A stretch of DNA of 6,045 nt from Spirochaetales bacterium (GTDB taxonomy: Bacteria; Spirochaetota; Spirochaetia; DTKZ01), in NCBI GenBank assembly GCA_017998025.1, contig JAGODW010000102.1:1-6045 (forward strand). The letters are read 5' to 3'. This document shows positions 1 through 6,019 of this stretch, piece after piece. Positions within the stretch are counted from its first letter, which is position 1; each line of letters begins with the position of its first letter. Under the pieces are notes generated by a model. The model was not told where the DNA came from and did not search any database. It saw nothing but the letters and a program-made list of their open reading frames with translations. The position numbers and the translations under genes are program-made.

Positions 1-908
1 TTGTACAGGACGTTGAGAACCATCTTCCATTAAAGTTTTCAAACTCGGATGCAGCCTATGAGTTAAATGTAAACGAGCATTTCTTCTGCCTCATGGTAAC
101 CATTGATGCGGCTATACAGGCAGGGGCTGGCAGTGTTACCGTTGTGTTGCCCACCTATCCATATAGTCGTCAACACAAGAAAAAGGGTCGGGAAAGTCTT
201 ACAGCGGTTAAAATCGGACAGATTCTTGAATTCTTAGGGGTAAAACGAATCATTACTCTCGATATTCATTCCCGGGACATCTATAACGGCTTTCGTCGCC
301 TCCTCCTGGAGAACCTTCATGCATCGTACCAGATCCTGTTGAAGCTTTCTGAGATTATCGATTTAAAGAATCCGGATCTGGTGGTGGTTGCTCCAGATAC
401 CGGTGCGGTAGAGCGGAACAAGTTTTTTGCTTCGAGCCTTGGAGTTCCCCTCTCTATGCTCTATAAGGAGAGGGATTACTCTCGCTTCTCCCTCGATGCG
501 AAACAGAACAATATAGTATCCATGAAGCTTCTCGGGTCTGTTGAAGGAAAGATCGTATTTATGGTGGATGATATGTTGGGTACAGGGAGTACCCTAATAA
601 AGGCGATGAAGCTTTTAAAAAGTTTAGGAGCCCGACAGATCATCTCTGCAGTAAGTATTCCGTTGTTTACGGGCGATGCAATAAAGTATTTTGACGAAGC
701 GTATCAAGAGGGGTACTTCTATCGACTTATTGGTACGAATGCAGTACGGCACGATGATATACTTTTAAAAAAAGAATGGTACATTAGTGCCGATGTCTCT
801 AATCTATTCGCCCGGATCATTTCCCGACTCCATCATAATCGGAGTCTTAGTGAACTTCTCGATAACCGCCGGGTCATACAAAAGCTTTTAAGCCGACATC
901 ATCCGTAA
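1..908 (+). CDS. prs: Ribose-phosphate pyrophosphokinase (PRPP synthetase), 5'-truncated by the window edge
   Basis: This enzyme transfers pyrophosphate from ATP to ribose 5-phosphate, giving PRPP for nucleotide, His, Trp and NAD synthesis in the cytosol. The reading frame is open to the left edge (first whole codon at 3), so the ATG at 93 is internal: the 30 residues before it, beginning VQDVEN, still align with the family. Numbering from that ATG, visible landmarks are the ATP-contact segment YSRQHKK (24–30; E. coli YARQDRR), the DIH histidine (59), the flexible-loop K125 and R127 in YKERD, the DTGAVER segment (102–108), and the PRPP-binding loop VDDMLGTGST (158–167; E. coli VDDMIDTGGT). 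The sequence is clearly divergent from the E. coli type: Asp to His after RQ, and Gly and Ser substitutions in the PRPP loop. A C-terminal tail rich in Arg and His extends beyond the usual end. It is followed after 13 nt by a sugar kinase. The family call is firm; full activity is inferred. Confidence 0.9.
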   Translation, partial: VQDVENHLPLKFSNSDAAYELNVNEHFFCLMVTIDAAIQAGAGSVTVVLPTYPYSRQHKKKGRESLTAVKIGQILEFLGVKRIITLDIHSRDIYNGFRRLLLENLHASYQILLKLSEIIDLKNPDLVVVAPDTGAVERNKFFASSLGVPLSMLYKERDYSRFSLDAKQNNIVSMKLLGSVEGKIVFMVDDMLGTGSTLIKAMKLLKSLGARQIISAVSIPLFTGDAIKYFDEAYQEGYFYRLIGTNAVRHDDILLKKEWYISADVSNLFARIISRLHHNRSLSELLDNRRVIQKLLSRHHP

Positions 909-912
909 AAGG
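907..912 (+). promoter_or_regulatory. Ribosome binding site of the sugar kinase, overlapping the prs stop codon
   Basis: AAAAGG begins inside the prs TAA stop and ends 9 nt before the kinase ATG at 922. This arrangement favours translational coupling and supports reading the two genes as one operon. Confidence 0.6.
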
Positions 913-921
913 TACCATTTT

Positions 922-2334
922 ATGGGAAAACCGATCCTCTGCGTCGATATAGGTACTTCTTCTATGAAGGGGGGGCTCTTTTCTGAAGAAGGGGACTTGT
1001 TGCAGTCGGCCCGGGTGGGGATCGTAGATTCTGGAACCGAAGATTTTAGTAATTTCAATCCCCGACGCTGGGAGGACGCGTTCCAGGAATTAGTAGGTCG
1101 GTTAACTATTCATCAGCTGGGAGGGGTAATATTTAGCGGGCAAGGCCCCTCTTTGGTTTCGGTGGATGCATCAGGGAGAGTCTTGTTTCCAGCTCTTCTC
1201 TGGATCGATGGGCGAGAGCTTAAAATAAACGAATGGAAGAGCTTCTTTTTACCCAAGATCGCCTGGTTCAAGAATATGCATCCCGATCTATACGATCGTA
1301 CTGCCCGATTCCTTACCTGTCCCGAATACTTAATCTACCGTTTGACAGGGGAAGCGGTTACTGCATCCCCTTCGAAAGAGTTCGATCCCTACTACTGGGA
1401 ACCGGAAGTTTTAGAAAAACTAAACCTGGATCCCTCCAGATTCCCCCCTCTGGTGAGACCTGCAACGCGAATAGGAGAGGTCTCGCGAGAAGGGGAACAG
1501 GCCTATGGTGTTCCTTTCCGCACACCGATTTTCTCAGGAGGGCCGGATTACCTGATGAGCTTGCTGGGTACGGCGACAACCCGGCCTGGAACTGCTTGTG
1601 ACAGGGCAGGTACTTCTGAAGGGATCAATTTCTGTTCTGAAATCCCAAAGGAGTATCCAGGGCTCCGCTGTCTGCCCCATATCATTCCAGGTCTGTACAC
1701 GGTTGCTGGTATGCTTACCTCTACCGGCAGGCTGTTTGAATGGTTCAGGGAGCTTACAAATCAGAGAACTATTCCCTACGAATCGATGATGGAAACTATT
1801 CTCTCCCAGTACCCCCAGCTTGCAAAAGAACCGGGAAAATTTCCCAGGTTTTTTCCGTATGCCCACCCGCCTGCAGGCTGGGACTTTACCCATGGGATAT
1901 TTCTACGACTCGGAGTTGAGCATAGGCGAGAAGAGTTAGGAATGGCTGTGGTGGAGGCGATTGGTTTTGCCGTTCGTTCTACGATAGAGCTGCTGGAGGA
2001 GGCAGGCTGTCCTATTCACGTTCTTCGGTTGTCCGGTGGGCAAGCGAAGAACAGGATCTGGAACCAGTGGAAAGCAGATATTGTAGGAAAACCTCTTCAG
2101 GTTCCAACAGTGAAGGATGCGGAGCTTGTGGGAGGGTTGTGTGTTTACCATGTGGCTCAAGGTTTTTCCCCTAATTTTACCCGGGCATCCGATTCTCTTG
2201 TTCGGTTTGAAGGGACTATTGAGCCAGATCCGGAACGAATGCGGTTCTATGCAGAACGGTATAGGGATTATAAAGTAACTTGCCAGCGACTTATTGCTAC
2301 GGTAAAAGAAAGAACCTCATCTTCTACAATTTAG
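922..2334 (+). CDS. FGGY-family carbohydrate kinase (xylulokinase-like), substrate unknown
   Basis: FGGY kinases phosphorylate sugars or polyols with ATP in the cytosol. The 470-aa protein has the two actin-like halves of the family. The N-terminal phosphate loop is [10 protein letters not shown] (9–18), followed by [10 protein letters not shown] (74–82) and LLWIDGRE (92–99), where xylulokinases have a similar LWxDxR segment. Asp209 in SGGPD is the likely catalytic base. The C-terminal FGGY signature lies at about 370–392, with [10 protein letters not shown] and GKPLQVP, and ELVGG (401–405) follows. The protein is shorter than typical xylulokinases (near 490–500 aa): between the DGRE motif and the KIAWF helix only about 12 residues remain where relatives carry a longer segment that includes a TG-containing loop. 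It probably follows prs in one transcript. It could supply phosphorylated pentose that ends as ribose 5-phosphate, but this is inference from position. Its TAG overlaps the stop of the convergent regulator. Confidence 0.88.
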   Translation: MGKPILCVDIGTSSMKGGLFSEEGDLLQSARVGIVDSGTEDFSNFNPRRWEDAFQELVGRLTIHQLGGVIFSGQGPSLVSVDASGRVLFPALLWIDGRELKINEWKSFFLPKIAWFKNMHPDLYDRTARFLTCPEYLIYRLTGEAVTASPSKEFDPYYWEPEVLEKLNLDPSRFPPLVRPATRIGEVSREGEQAYGVPFRTPIFSGGPDYLMSLLGTATTRPGTACDRAGTSEGINFCSEIPKEYPGLRCLPHIIPGLYTVAGMLTSTGRLFEWFRELTNQRTIPYESMMETILSQYPQLAKEPGKFPRFFPYAHPPAGWDFTHGIFLRLGVEHRREELGMAVVEAIGFAVRSTIELLEEAGCPIHVLRLSGGQAKNRIWNQWKADIVGKPLQVPTVKDAELVGGLCVYHVAQGFSPNFTRASDSLVRFEGTIEPDPERMRFYAERYRDYKVTCQRLIATVKERTSSSTI

Positions 2335-3896
2335 GTTACCCGGGTATAGGCGCGGTACACCTTAGGATCAATCCTATGTTTTTGTATCCGGAGTCCCATG
2401 ATCCGTTCCGTAATTCCCAGAAGGCTGGCAGCTTTTGCCATATTTCCTTTTGTCGATTTTAACGCATCAAGGATCAATTCCCGTTCCAGATTATCCAGAG
2501 CTTCCTGCAGGGTCGTGTGAAGGCGGGTATTGGTAGATTCAGCCGACTGTAAGCTAGGCGGAAGATGGTGGCTGTGGATCACTTCATCCGTTGAAAGAAG
2601 CACTGCTCGTTCAATGCAGTTTTCCAGTTCCCGAACATTCCCTGGCCAGTGGTACGCCATCAACAGGTCGATGGCGGGAGTGGAGATGCGCTGAATATTT
2701 TTATGGTTTTGGGTAGAGTATTTTTCTATGAAGTGATCTGAGAGTAGGATGATATCACTCTTTCGTTCCCTCAGGGGCGGAATATGGATGGGGAATACAT
2801 TTAATCGATAGTAGAGATCCTCCCGGAACGTTCCTTTTTCCATAAGCTGCTCCAGGTTCCGGTTTGTTGCGGCAATAACTCGAACGTTGCACCGGATCGT
2901 TTCATTTCCCCCCACACGCTCGAACTCCTTCTCTTGTAGCACCCGGAGAAGCTTGATTTGCGTGGTGGGGGAGAGGTCTCCAATTTCATCTAAAAATAGG
3001 GTACCTCCGTTGGCAAGCTCGAATCGCCCTTTTCGGGTAGCAATGGCTCCGGTAAAGGCTCCCTTCTCATGACCGAAGAGTTCACTCTCTATGATCGTTT
3101 CTGGAAGGGCAGCACAGTTCACTTTAATGAAGGGTTTGTTCGCCCTCTGGCTATTATAGTGAATCGCATGTGCCACAAGTTCTTTCCCTGTACCGCTCTC
3201 CCCCCGGATCAGCACCGTGGCCTCGCTTCGTGAAACCTGAGCAATTAGGTCGAAAACTGTCTGCATGGCTTTAGAATGACCGATAATGTTGGAGGGACGG
3301 AATTTTTCCTTAAGTTCTGCTTTTAGCCGTATGTTTTCTGCACGCAATTCTTCCCGTTCTTCGTCAAGGGATTGTCGGAGTCGGATAGCTTGAGCAATCA
3401 TGGAAGCAATAATCGAAAGAAGCCGAACATCCTCCTCATAGCTTACGTTTTCCCGAAACAACTTATCCACGCTGATGGCACCCAGAGTCTCATTTCCCAG
3501 TTTGATAGGAACACAGATAAAACTAATATCCGATTTACGTAGATTTTTTCTTGCGCCGGTCTTGTTCAGGAATAGGGGTTCCTCCGAAACTTTTGGTACG
3601 ATCATGGGTACGCCTGTCTGGATAACCCGGCCTGTGATGCCCTCTCCCAGTCGGTACCGTCCTTTTACAATCTGTGAAGAGGTAAGCCCATAGGCAGCTT
3701 CGATAAAGATCTCTCCGGAGGTACGGTTTAATATTGTGATAGTCCCTCTGAGCATCTTTAGACGAGAAGCCATCGTATCCAGAACCGGTTGAATCGCCTG
3801 TTTGATATCCAAACTTTGATCGATAATCTGGCTTATTTCGAATAAGAGGGAGAGCTCTTCAATTTTTTCCGTATCTGTCTGTATTACCGTTGACAC
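2331..3896 (-). CDS. Sigma-54-dependent transcriptional activator, NifA-like (GAF–AAA+–Fis HTH)
   Basis: This is a bacterial enhancer-binding protein that uses ATP hydrolysis to open sigma-54 RNA polymerase promoters. The 521 residues show an N-terminal GAF sensor (about 15–172), a charged helical linker (about 175–200, rich in Glu, Lys and Arg), the AAA+ domain (about 203–430) and a Fis-type helix-turn-helix (about 470–510). AAA+ landmarks are Walker A GESGTGKE (232–239), the sigma-54-contacting GAFTGA loop (279–284), Walker B TLFLDE (299–304), sensor I AATNR (342–346), arginine-finger candidates R358 and R364, and sensor [12 protein letters not shown] (417–426). All are intact. The GAF segment from [13 protein letters not shown] through EEPLFLN to ISFICVPIK closely resembles NifA GAF domains. 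No cysteine lies between the AAA+ core and the HTH, so the CxxxxC motif of oxygen-sensitive NifA is absent. The start is GTG at 3896; an in-frame TAG two codons upstream excludes a longer protein. No nif gene is in view, so the target and ligand are unknown. Confidence 0.9.
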   Translation of the reverse strand: MSTVIQTDTEKIEELSLLFEISQIIDQSLDIKQAIQPVLDTMASRLKMLRGTITILNRTSGEIFIEAAYGLTSSQIVKGRYRLGEGITGRVIQTGVPMIVPKVSEEPLFLNKTGARKNLRKSDISFICVPIKLGNETLGAISVDKLFRENVSYEEDVRLLSIIASMIAQAIRLRQSLDEEREELRAENIRLKAELKEKFRPSNIIGHSKAMQTVFDLIAQVSRSEATVLIRGESGTGKELVAHAIHYNSQRANKPFIKVNCAALPETIIESELFGHEKGAFTGAIATRKGRFELANGGTLFLDEIGDLSPTTQIKLLRVLQEKEFERVGGNETIRCNVRVIAATNRNLEQLMEKGTFREDLYYRLNVFPIHIPPLRERKSDIILLSDHFIEKYSTQNHKNIQRISTPAIDLLMAYHWPGNVRELENCIERAVLLSTDEVIHSHHLPPSLQSAESTNTRLHTTLQEALDNLERELILDALKSTKGNMAKAASLLGITERIMGLRIQKHRIDPKVYRAYTRVT

Positions 3897-3902
3897 GGTC
3901 TA

Positions 3903-3931
3903 ATACTACATCTTTGTAGGAAATTGCTCAA
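3903..3931 (-). promoter_or_regulatory. Candidate sigma-70-type promoter of the NifA-like regulator
   Basis: On the minus strand, TTGAGC (3926–3931) and TAGTAT (3903–3908) are separated by 17 bp; each matches 4 of 6 consensus positions. Transcription would begin about 7 nt past the -10, almost at the GTG start. There is no clear Shine-Dalgarno sequence before that GTG, which fits a leaderless or near-leaderless message. The match is modest and could be chance in AT-rich sequence. Confidence 0.3.
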
Positions 3932-3948
3932 CCGAATGAATCCGGTAG

Positions 3949-3977
3949 TTGATAAATTCTTAGAAATACTCAATAGT
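3949..3977 (+). promoter_or_regulatory. Candidate sigma-70-type promoter of the HAD hydrolase gene
   Basis: TTGATA (3949–3954, 5 of 6 consensus) is followed after 17 bp by AATAGT (3972–3977, 4 of 6). The predicted start near 3984 would leave a leader of about 35 nt. It is the best plus-strand match in the 122-bp gap between the divergent genes. No sigma-54 -24/-12 element (TGGCAC with TTGC) was found in this gap on either strand. Confidence 0.35.
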
Positions 3978-4018
3978 ATGGGACAATACAATATCCGTGA
4001 TAGGTAACGGTTGGCTGT

Positions 4019-4765
4019 ATGGAGAAAAAACTGTTATTTTTAGACTTCGATGGCGTGGTATGTGATTCTGTCTTTGAATGTTTCTATAGTGCCACTCTAG
4101 CGTACTATGAAAAGTATCTCAAGACGCCTTTGGTTTTTATCCCTATCCGGATGAAAGAGCTATTTCTTCACTATAGACCGTTTATCCGGACGGGAGAAGA
4201 TTACATTGTACTGGTGGATATCGTAGCACGGGGAGTGCCTATTACGAATCAGGAAGATTTTGACCGGGAACTCTTTTCCAATCCTCCGGAGAGGCTTGAT
4301 CTGTTCCGGGACCTATTCTATCAAACAAGGAAGGAGCTAATCGAAAAAGATTTTTTTCATTGGATGAAGTTAAATCCGTTGTACGGAGGGGTGAAAGAAT
4401 CCCTTGAGGAAGTCTCTTCTGACCCGCGGGTATTTATCCTTTCTACCAAGGCTTCAGACCTGATCCATAAGATCCTGCAGTACCATGGGGTGGAATGGCC
4501 CGAGGAAAGGATCCTGTATCCAGGAAAAGCATCCAAGAAAGAACTCATCCAATCGATGTTAACAAATTCTGGAGCCGGAGAGGCGACTCTGTTAGATGAC
4601 CAGTTGGATCATCTTTTGCTTGCAAGAGAAGATCGTCGGATAGTGCCGGTGTTAGCTGCATGGGGGTATGTAAAACCAGAATGGCTCAAGCAGACTCTTG
4701 TGCCAACGCTGGAACGGAAAGATTTCAGAAATTTTTTGCGGAATTCTCTTTCTCCATCTCTATAA
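4019..4765 (+). CDS. HAD-superfamily hydrolase (phosphatase-like), substrate unknown
   Basis: Members of this family hydrolyse phosphate esters through a phospho-aspartate intermediate. All four family motifs can be placed in the 248 residues: motif I LDFDGVVCDS with nucleophile Asp9 and acid/base Asp11; motif II FILSTKAS with Ser142 or Thr143; motif III lysine in GKASKKELI (Lys170, or Lys173/174); and motif IV LLDDQLD with Asp193 and Asp194 for Mg2+. The stretch of roughly 100 residues after motif I, mostly predicted helical, would form a C1-type cap, and PLYGGVKESL just before motif II is typical of the cap-to-core return. No signal peptide or membrane segment is seen, so it is probably cytosolic. 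The ATG start sits directly before motif I, but its Shine-Dalgarno is weak (AGGT, about 13 nt upstream). It is transcribed away from the regulator and lies 110 bp before the ribosomal operon. Substrate cannot be assigned. Confidence 0.85.
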   Translation: MEKKLLFLDFDGVVCDSVFECFYSATLAYYEKYLKTPLVFIPIRMKELFLHYRPFIRTGEDYIVLVDIVARGVPITNQEDFDRELFSNPPERLDLFRDLFYQTRKELIEKDFFHWMKLNPLYGGVKESLEEVSSDPRVFILSTKASDLIHKILQYHGVEWPEERILYPGKASKKELIQSMLTNSGAGEATLLDDQLDHLLLAREDRRIVPVLAAWGYVKPEWLKQTLVPTLERKDFRNFLRNSLSPSL

Positions 4766-4785
4766 AGCTACAGAAGAGTACGGCC

Positions 4786-4814
4786 TTGACAGAAAGTGAG
4801 CTCCATGGTAGCTT
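4786..4814 (+). promoter_or_regulatory. Candidate promoter of the rpsF–ssb–rpsR operon
   Basis: A perfect -35 TTGACA (4786–4791) is followed after 17 bp by a poor -10, TAGCTT (4809–4814, 3 of 6). The inferred start near 4821 falls just before the leader fold described separately. The -35 is convincing; the exact -10 is uncertain. A 7-bp inverted repeat, GTGAGCT and AGCTTAC (4796–4802 and 4810–4816), lies between and over the promoter elements and could be an operator, though no binding protein is known. Confidence 0.45.
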
Positions 4815-4821
4815 ACATTCA

Positions 4822-4870
4822 CCTCTTTAGCGGCGTCTATAACGGCCGTTCATTCAAGTCCAAAGGGAGG
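4822..4870 (+). promoter_or_regulatory. rpsF 5' leader structure able to sequester the Shine-Dalgarno; possible S6:S18 autoregulatory site
   Basis: CCTCTTT (4822–4828) can pair with AGGGAGG (4864–4870), seven pairs including two G·U, covering the whole rpsF ribosome binding site. This helix encloses a hairpin in which AGCGGC (4829–4834) pairs with GCCGTT (4845–4850), and leaves about 13 unpaired nt on the 3' side. In many bacteria an S6:S18 complex binds an rpsF leader containing a conserved CCG and represses the operon; a CCG lies at 4846–4848 here. Pairing was worked out by hand, and I could not check it against the family consensus. Confidence 0.45.
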
Positions 4871-4875
4871 ATTGC

Positions 4876-5160
4876 ATGCGTAAGTATGAGGTTGCCTGTA
4901 TCTTTCAGGGAGATGATGCAGTATTCAACCGGGGTAAAGAAATTGTTAAAGCAGAGTTGGAGAAATTGGGTGCCCAGTTCCAGGGCGAGGAAGATTTGGG
5001 ACAACGGACTCTTGCCTATCCTATAAAGAAAGAGACCCGAGGACACTATTGGGTTTTTACCGTAACTATGGATCCTGACAAGGCAAAGCAAATCGAAGAT
5101 ACATTGAAACTAACAACTGAGCTTCTAAAAGTGATGGTTGTCCGGAAGGACGGAAAATAG
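4876..5160 (+). CDS. rpsF: 30S ribosomal protein bS6
   Basis: S6 binds the central domain of 16S rRNA as a heterodimer with S18 and helps form the 30S platform. The 94-aa protein is of normal family length and begins MRKYEVACIF, the first beta strand of the S6 ferredoxin-like fold. It continues with the helix around EIVKAELEKLGAQ, the QRTLAYPIKKETRGHYWVF core (about 43–61) and the second helical region KAKQIEDTLKLTTELLKVMVVR. It lacks the long acidic C-terminal tail seen in E. coli S6. The strong GGGAGG Shine-Dalgarno (4865–4870) lies 5 nt before the ATG and can be paired in the leader fold. ssb follows after 18 nt. Confidence 0.96.
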   Translation: MRKYEVACIFQGDDAVFNRGKEIVKAELEKLGAQFQGEEDLGQRTLAYPIKKETRGHYWVFTVTMDPDKAKQIEDTLKLTTELLKVMVVRKDGK

Positions 5161-5163
5161 TTC

Positions 5164-5169
5164 AAGGAG
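5164..5169 (+). promoter_or_regulatory. Ribosome binding site fixing the GTG start of ssb
   Basis: AAGGAG ends 9 nt before GTG at 5179. The GTG codon begins MADINHVVLVGRL, matching the usual SSB N terminus, so the non-ATG start is well supported. Confidence 0.75.
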
Positions 5170-5178
5170 TCGGAACAA

Positions 5179-5604
5179 GTGGCAGATATTAACCATGTTG
5201 TCCTGGTAGGACGTCTGACTCGAGATGCTCAATTAAAATACACCAATACAGGCATAGCTATCAGTACTTTTTCTGTGGCTATAAATCGAAGAGTAAAGCA
5301 GGGAGATAAATGGACGGATGAAGCCCATTTTTTTGATATTACCCTTTTTGGAAAACAGGCAGAGGCAGTGACTCAGTACCTCAGAAAGGGTACCCAGGTT
5401 GCAGTAGAGGGAGAACTTAGACAGGATCGCTGGGAGCAGGATGGCCAAAAACGAAGTAAAATCGTAATCGTTGCAAATAATATTCAGCTTCTCGGTTCTC
5501 GGCCGGCTGAAATGGGAGATAAAGGTGCTCAAGGAATAGAGGAAGCACTTCCTTCCACAGAAAACGGTTCGGCAGGAGTATTCGAGGATGATATACCTTT
5601 TTAG
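5179..5604 (+). CDS. ssb: Single-stranded DNA-binding protein SSB
   Basis: SSB coats single-stranded DNA as a tetramer and recruits replication, recombination and repair proteins. The 141 residues comprise an OB fold (about 1–107), from INHVVLVGRLTRDAQLKYT through FSVAINRR, the HFFDITLFGKQAE strand and the GTQVAVEGELRQDRW segment, then a short flexible linker (about 108–133) and the acidic tip FEDDIPF (135–141), which docks partner proteins. The linker is shorter than in E. coli SSB, giving a compact protein. Aromatic residues W45, F51, F52 and W85 are candidates for base stacking. Its place between rpsF and rpsR is the standard bacterial order, and it is probably expressed from the rpsF promoter. 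Translation starts at GTG. Confidence 0.96.
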   Translation: MADINHVVLVGRLTRDAQLKYTNTGIAISTFSVAINRRVKQGDKWTDEAHFFDITLFGKQAEAVTQYLRKGTQVAVEGELRQDRWEQDGQKRSKIVIVANNIQLLGSRPAEMGDKGAQGIEEALPSTENGSAGVFEDDIPF

Positions 5605-5662
5605 AATTATTTTAATTAGCATTCACTTACTATAAAACTACTTAAAGTGGAGGAAGATTTCC
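5605..5662 (+). promoter_or_regulatory. ssb–rpsR spacer with a hairpin reaching the rpsR Shine-Dalgarno
   Basis: This 58-nt AT-rich spacer is longer than the rpsF–ssb gap. TTCACTT (5622–5628) can pair with AAGTGGA (5645–5651), which includes one G·U and part of the rpsR ribosome binding site GGAGG (5649–5653). A TATAAA at 5631–5636 resembles a -10 element but has no acceptable -35. I see no terminator. Confidence 0.3.
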
Positions 5663-6019
5663 ATGAGCGATGAGCAATTTGAAAAAACAATGAACATAGA
5701 CGAGAGAAGTAGCGAAAGCATCGAAGTGCAGGAAGAAGAAGATATCGATATCGCCGATGAATCTGAAAAATCAGGTCGAGGCAGGCCCGGAAGAGGGGGA
5801 GTAGGACGGGTGTTCTTTAAGAAAAAAGTTTGTCGATTCTGCACCCAAAAATTAAAAGCGGACTATAAAACCCCTGAAGTACTACGCCGTTTTACTACAG
5901 AAAGAGGGAAGATACTCCCACGAAGGATAACGGGAACCTGCGCAAAGCATCAACGGGCTCTTGCCGTTGAGATAAAAAAAGCCCGGTGCCTTGCTTTGCT
6001 TCCTTTTGTAGAAAAGTGA
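5663..6019 (+). CDS. rpsR: 30S ribosomal protein bS18 with acidic, Arg/Gly-rich N-terminal extension
   Basis: S18 pairs with S6 on the 30S platform. The conserved core occupies about residues 50–118: [42 protein letters not shown] and the ending ALLPFV. C57, C60, C93 and H96 form a probable CxxC…CxxH zinc site, the zinc-binding type of S18. Before it is an extension of about 49 residues: a very acidic part (about 1–36, 14 Asp/Glu) and then [12 protein letters not shown] (38–49). Typical S18 is about 75 aa, so 118 aa is long. The start is supported by GGAGG (5649–5653), 9 nt before the ATG. The alternative start ATG at residue 10 lacks such a site. The extension is in frame with the core and shows no sign of frameshift. 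Confidence 0.95.
   Translation: MSDEQFEKTMNIDERSSESIEVQEEEDIDIADESEKSGRGRPGRGGVGRVFFKKKVCRFCTQKLKADYKTPEVLRRFTTERGKILPRRITGTCAKHQRALAVEIKKARCLALLPFVEK

Noticed and set aside
93..95. ATG at 93 as the start of the PRPP synthetase
   Set aside because: The frame stays open to the window edge and the upstream residues align with the family, so this is an internal methionine.
1534..1893. 119-codon open frame on the minus strand within the sugar kinase gene
   Set aside because: It is antisense to conserved kinase codons, has no recognisable motif and no ribosome binding site I would trust.
2337..2346. Perfect 10-bp palindrome TACCCGGGTA just after the kinase stop, considered as a bidirectional terminator
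   Set aside because: It has no loop and no T-run on either side, and its bases encode the conserved-frame C terminus of the regulator.
3476..3492. TGGCACCC resembling a sigma-54 -24 element
   Set aside because: No TTGC at the required -12 spacing, and it lies inside the regulator's GAF coding sequence.
3995..4010. CCGT…ACGG inverted repeat upstream of the HAD gene, considered as an operator
   Set aside because: Only 4 bp per arm with an 8-nt gap; too short to separate from chance.
5233..5622. 129-codon open frame on the minus strand across ssb
   Set aside because: It lies opposite the conserved OB-fold codons of ssb and its translation has no family features; best explained as a shadow frame.
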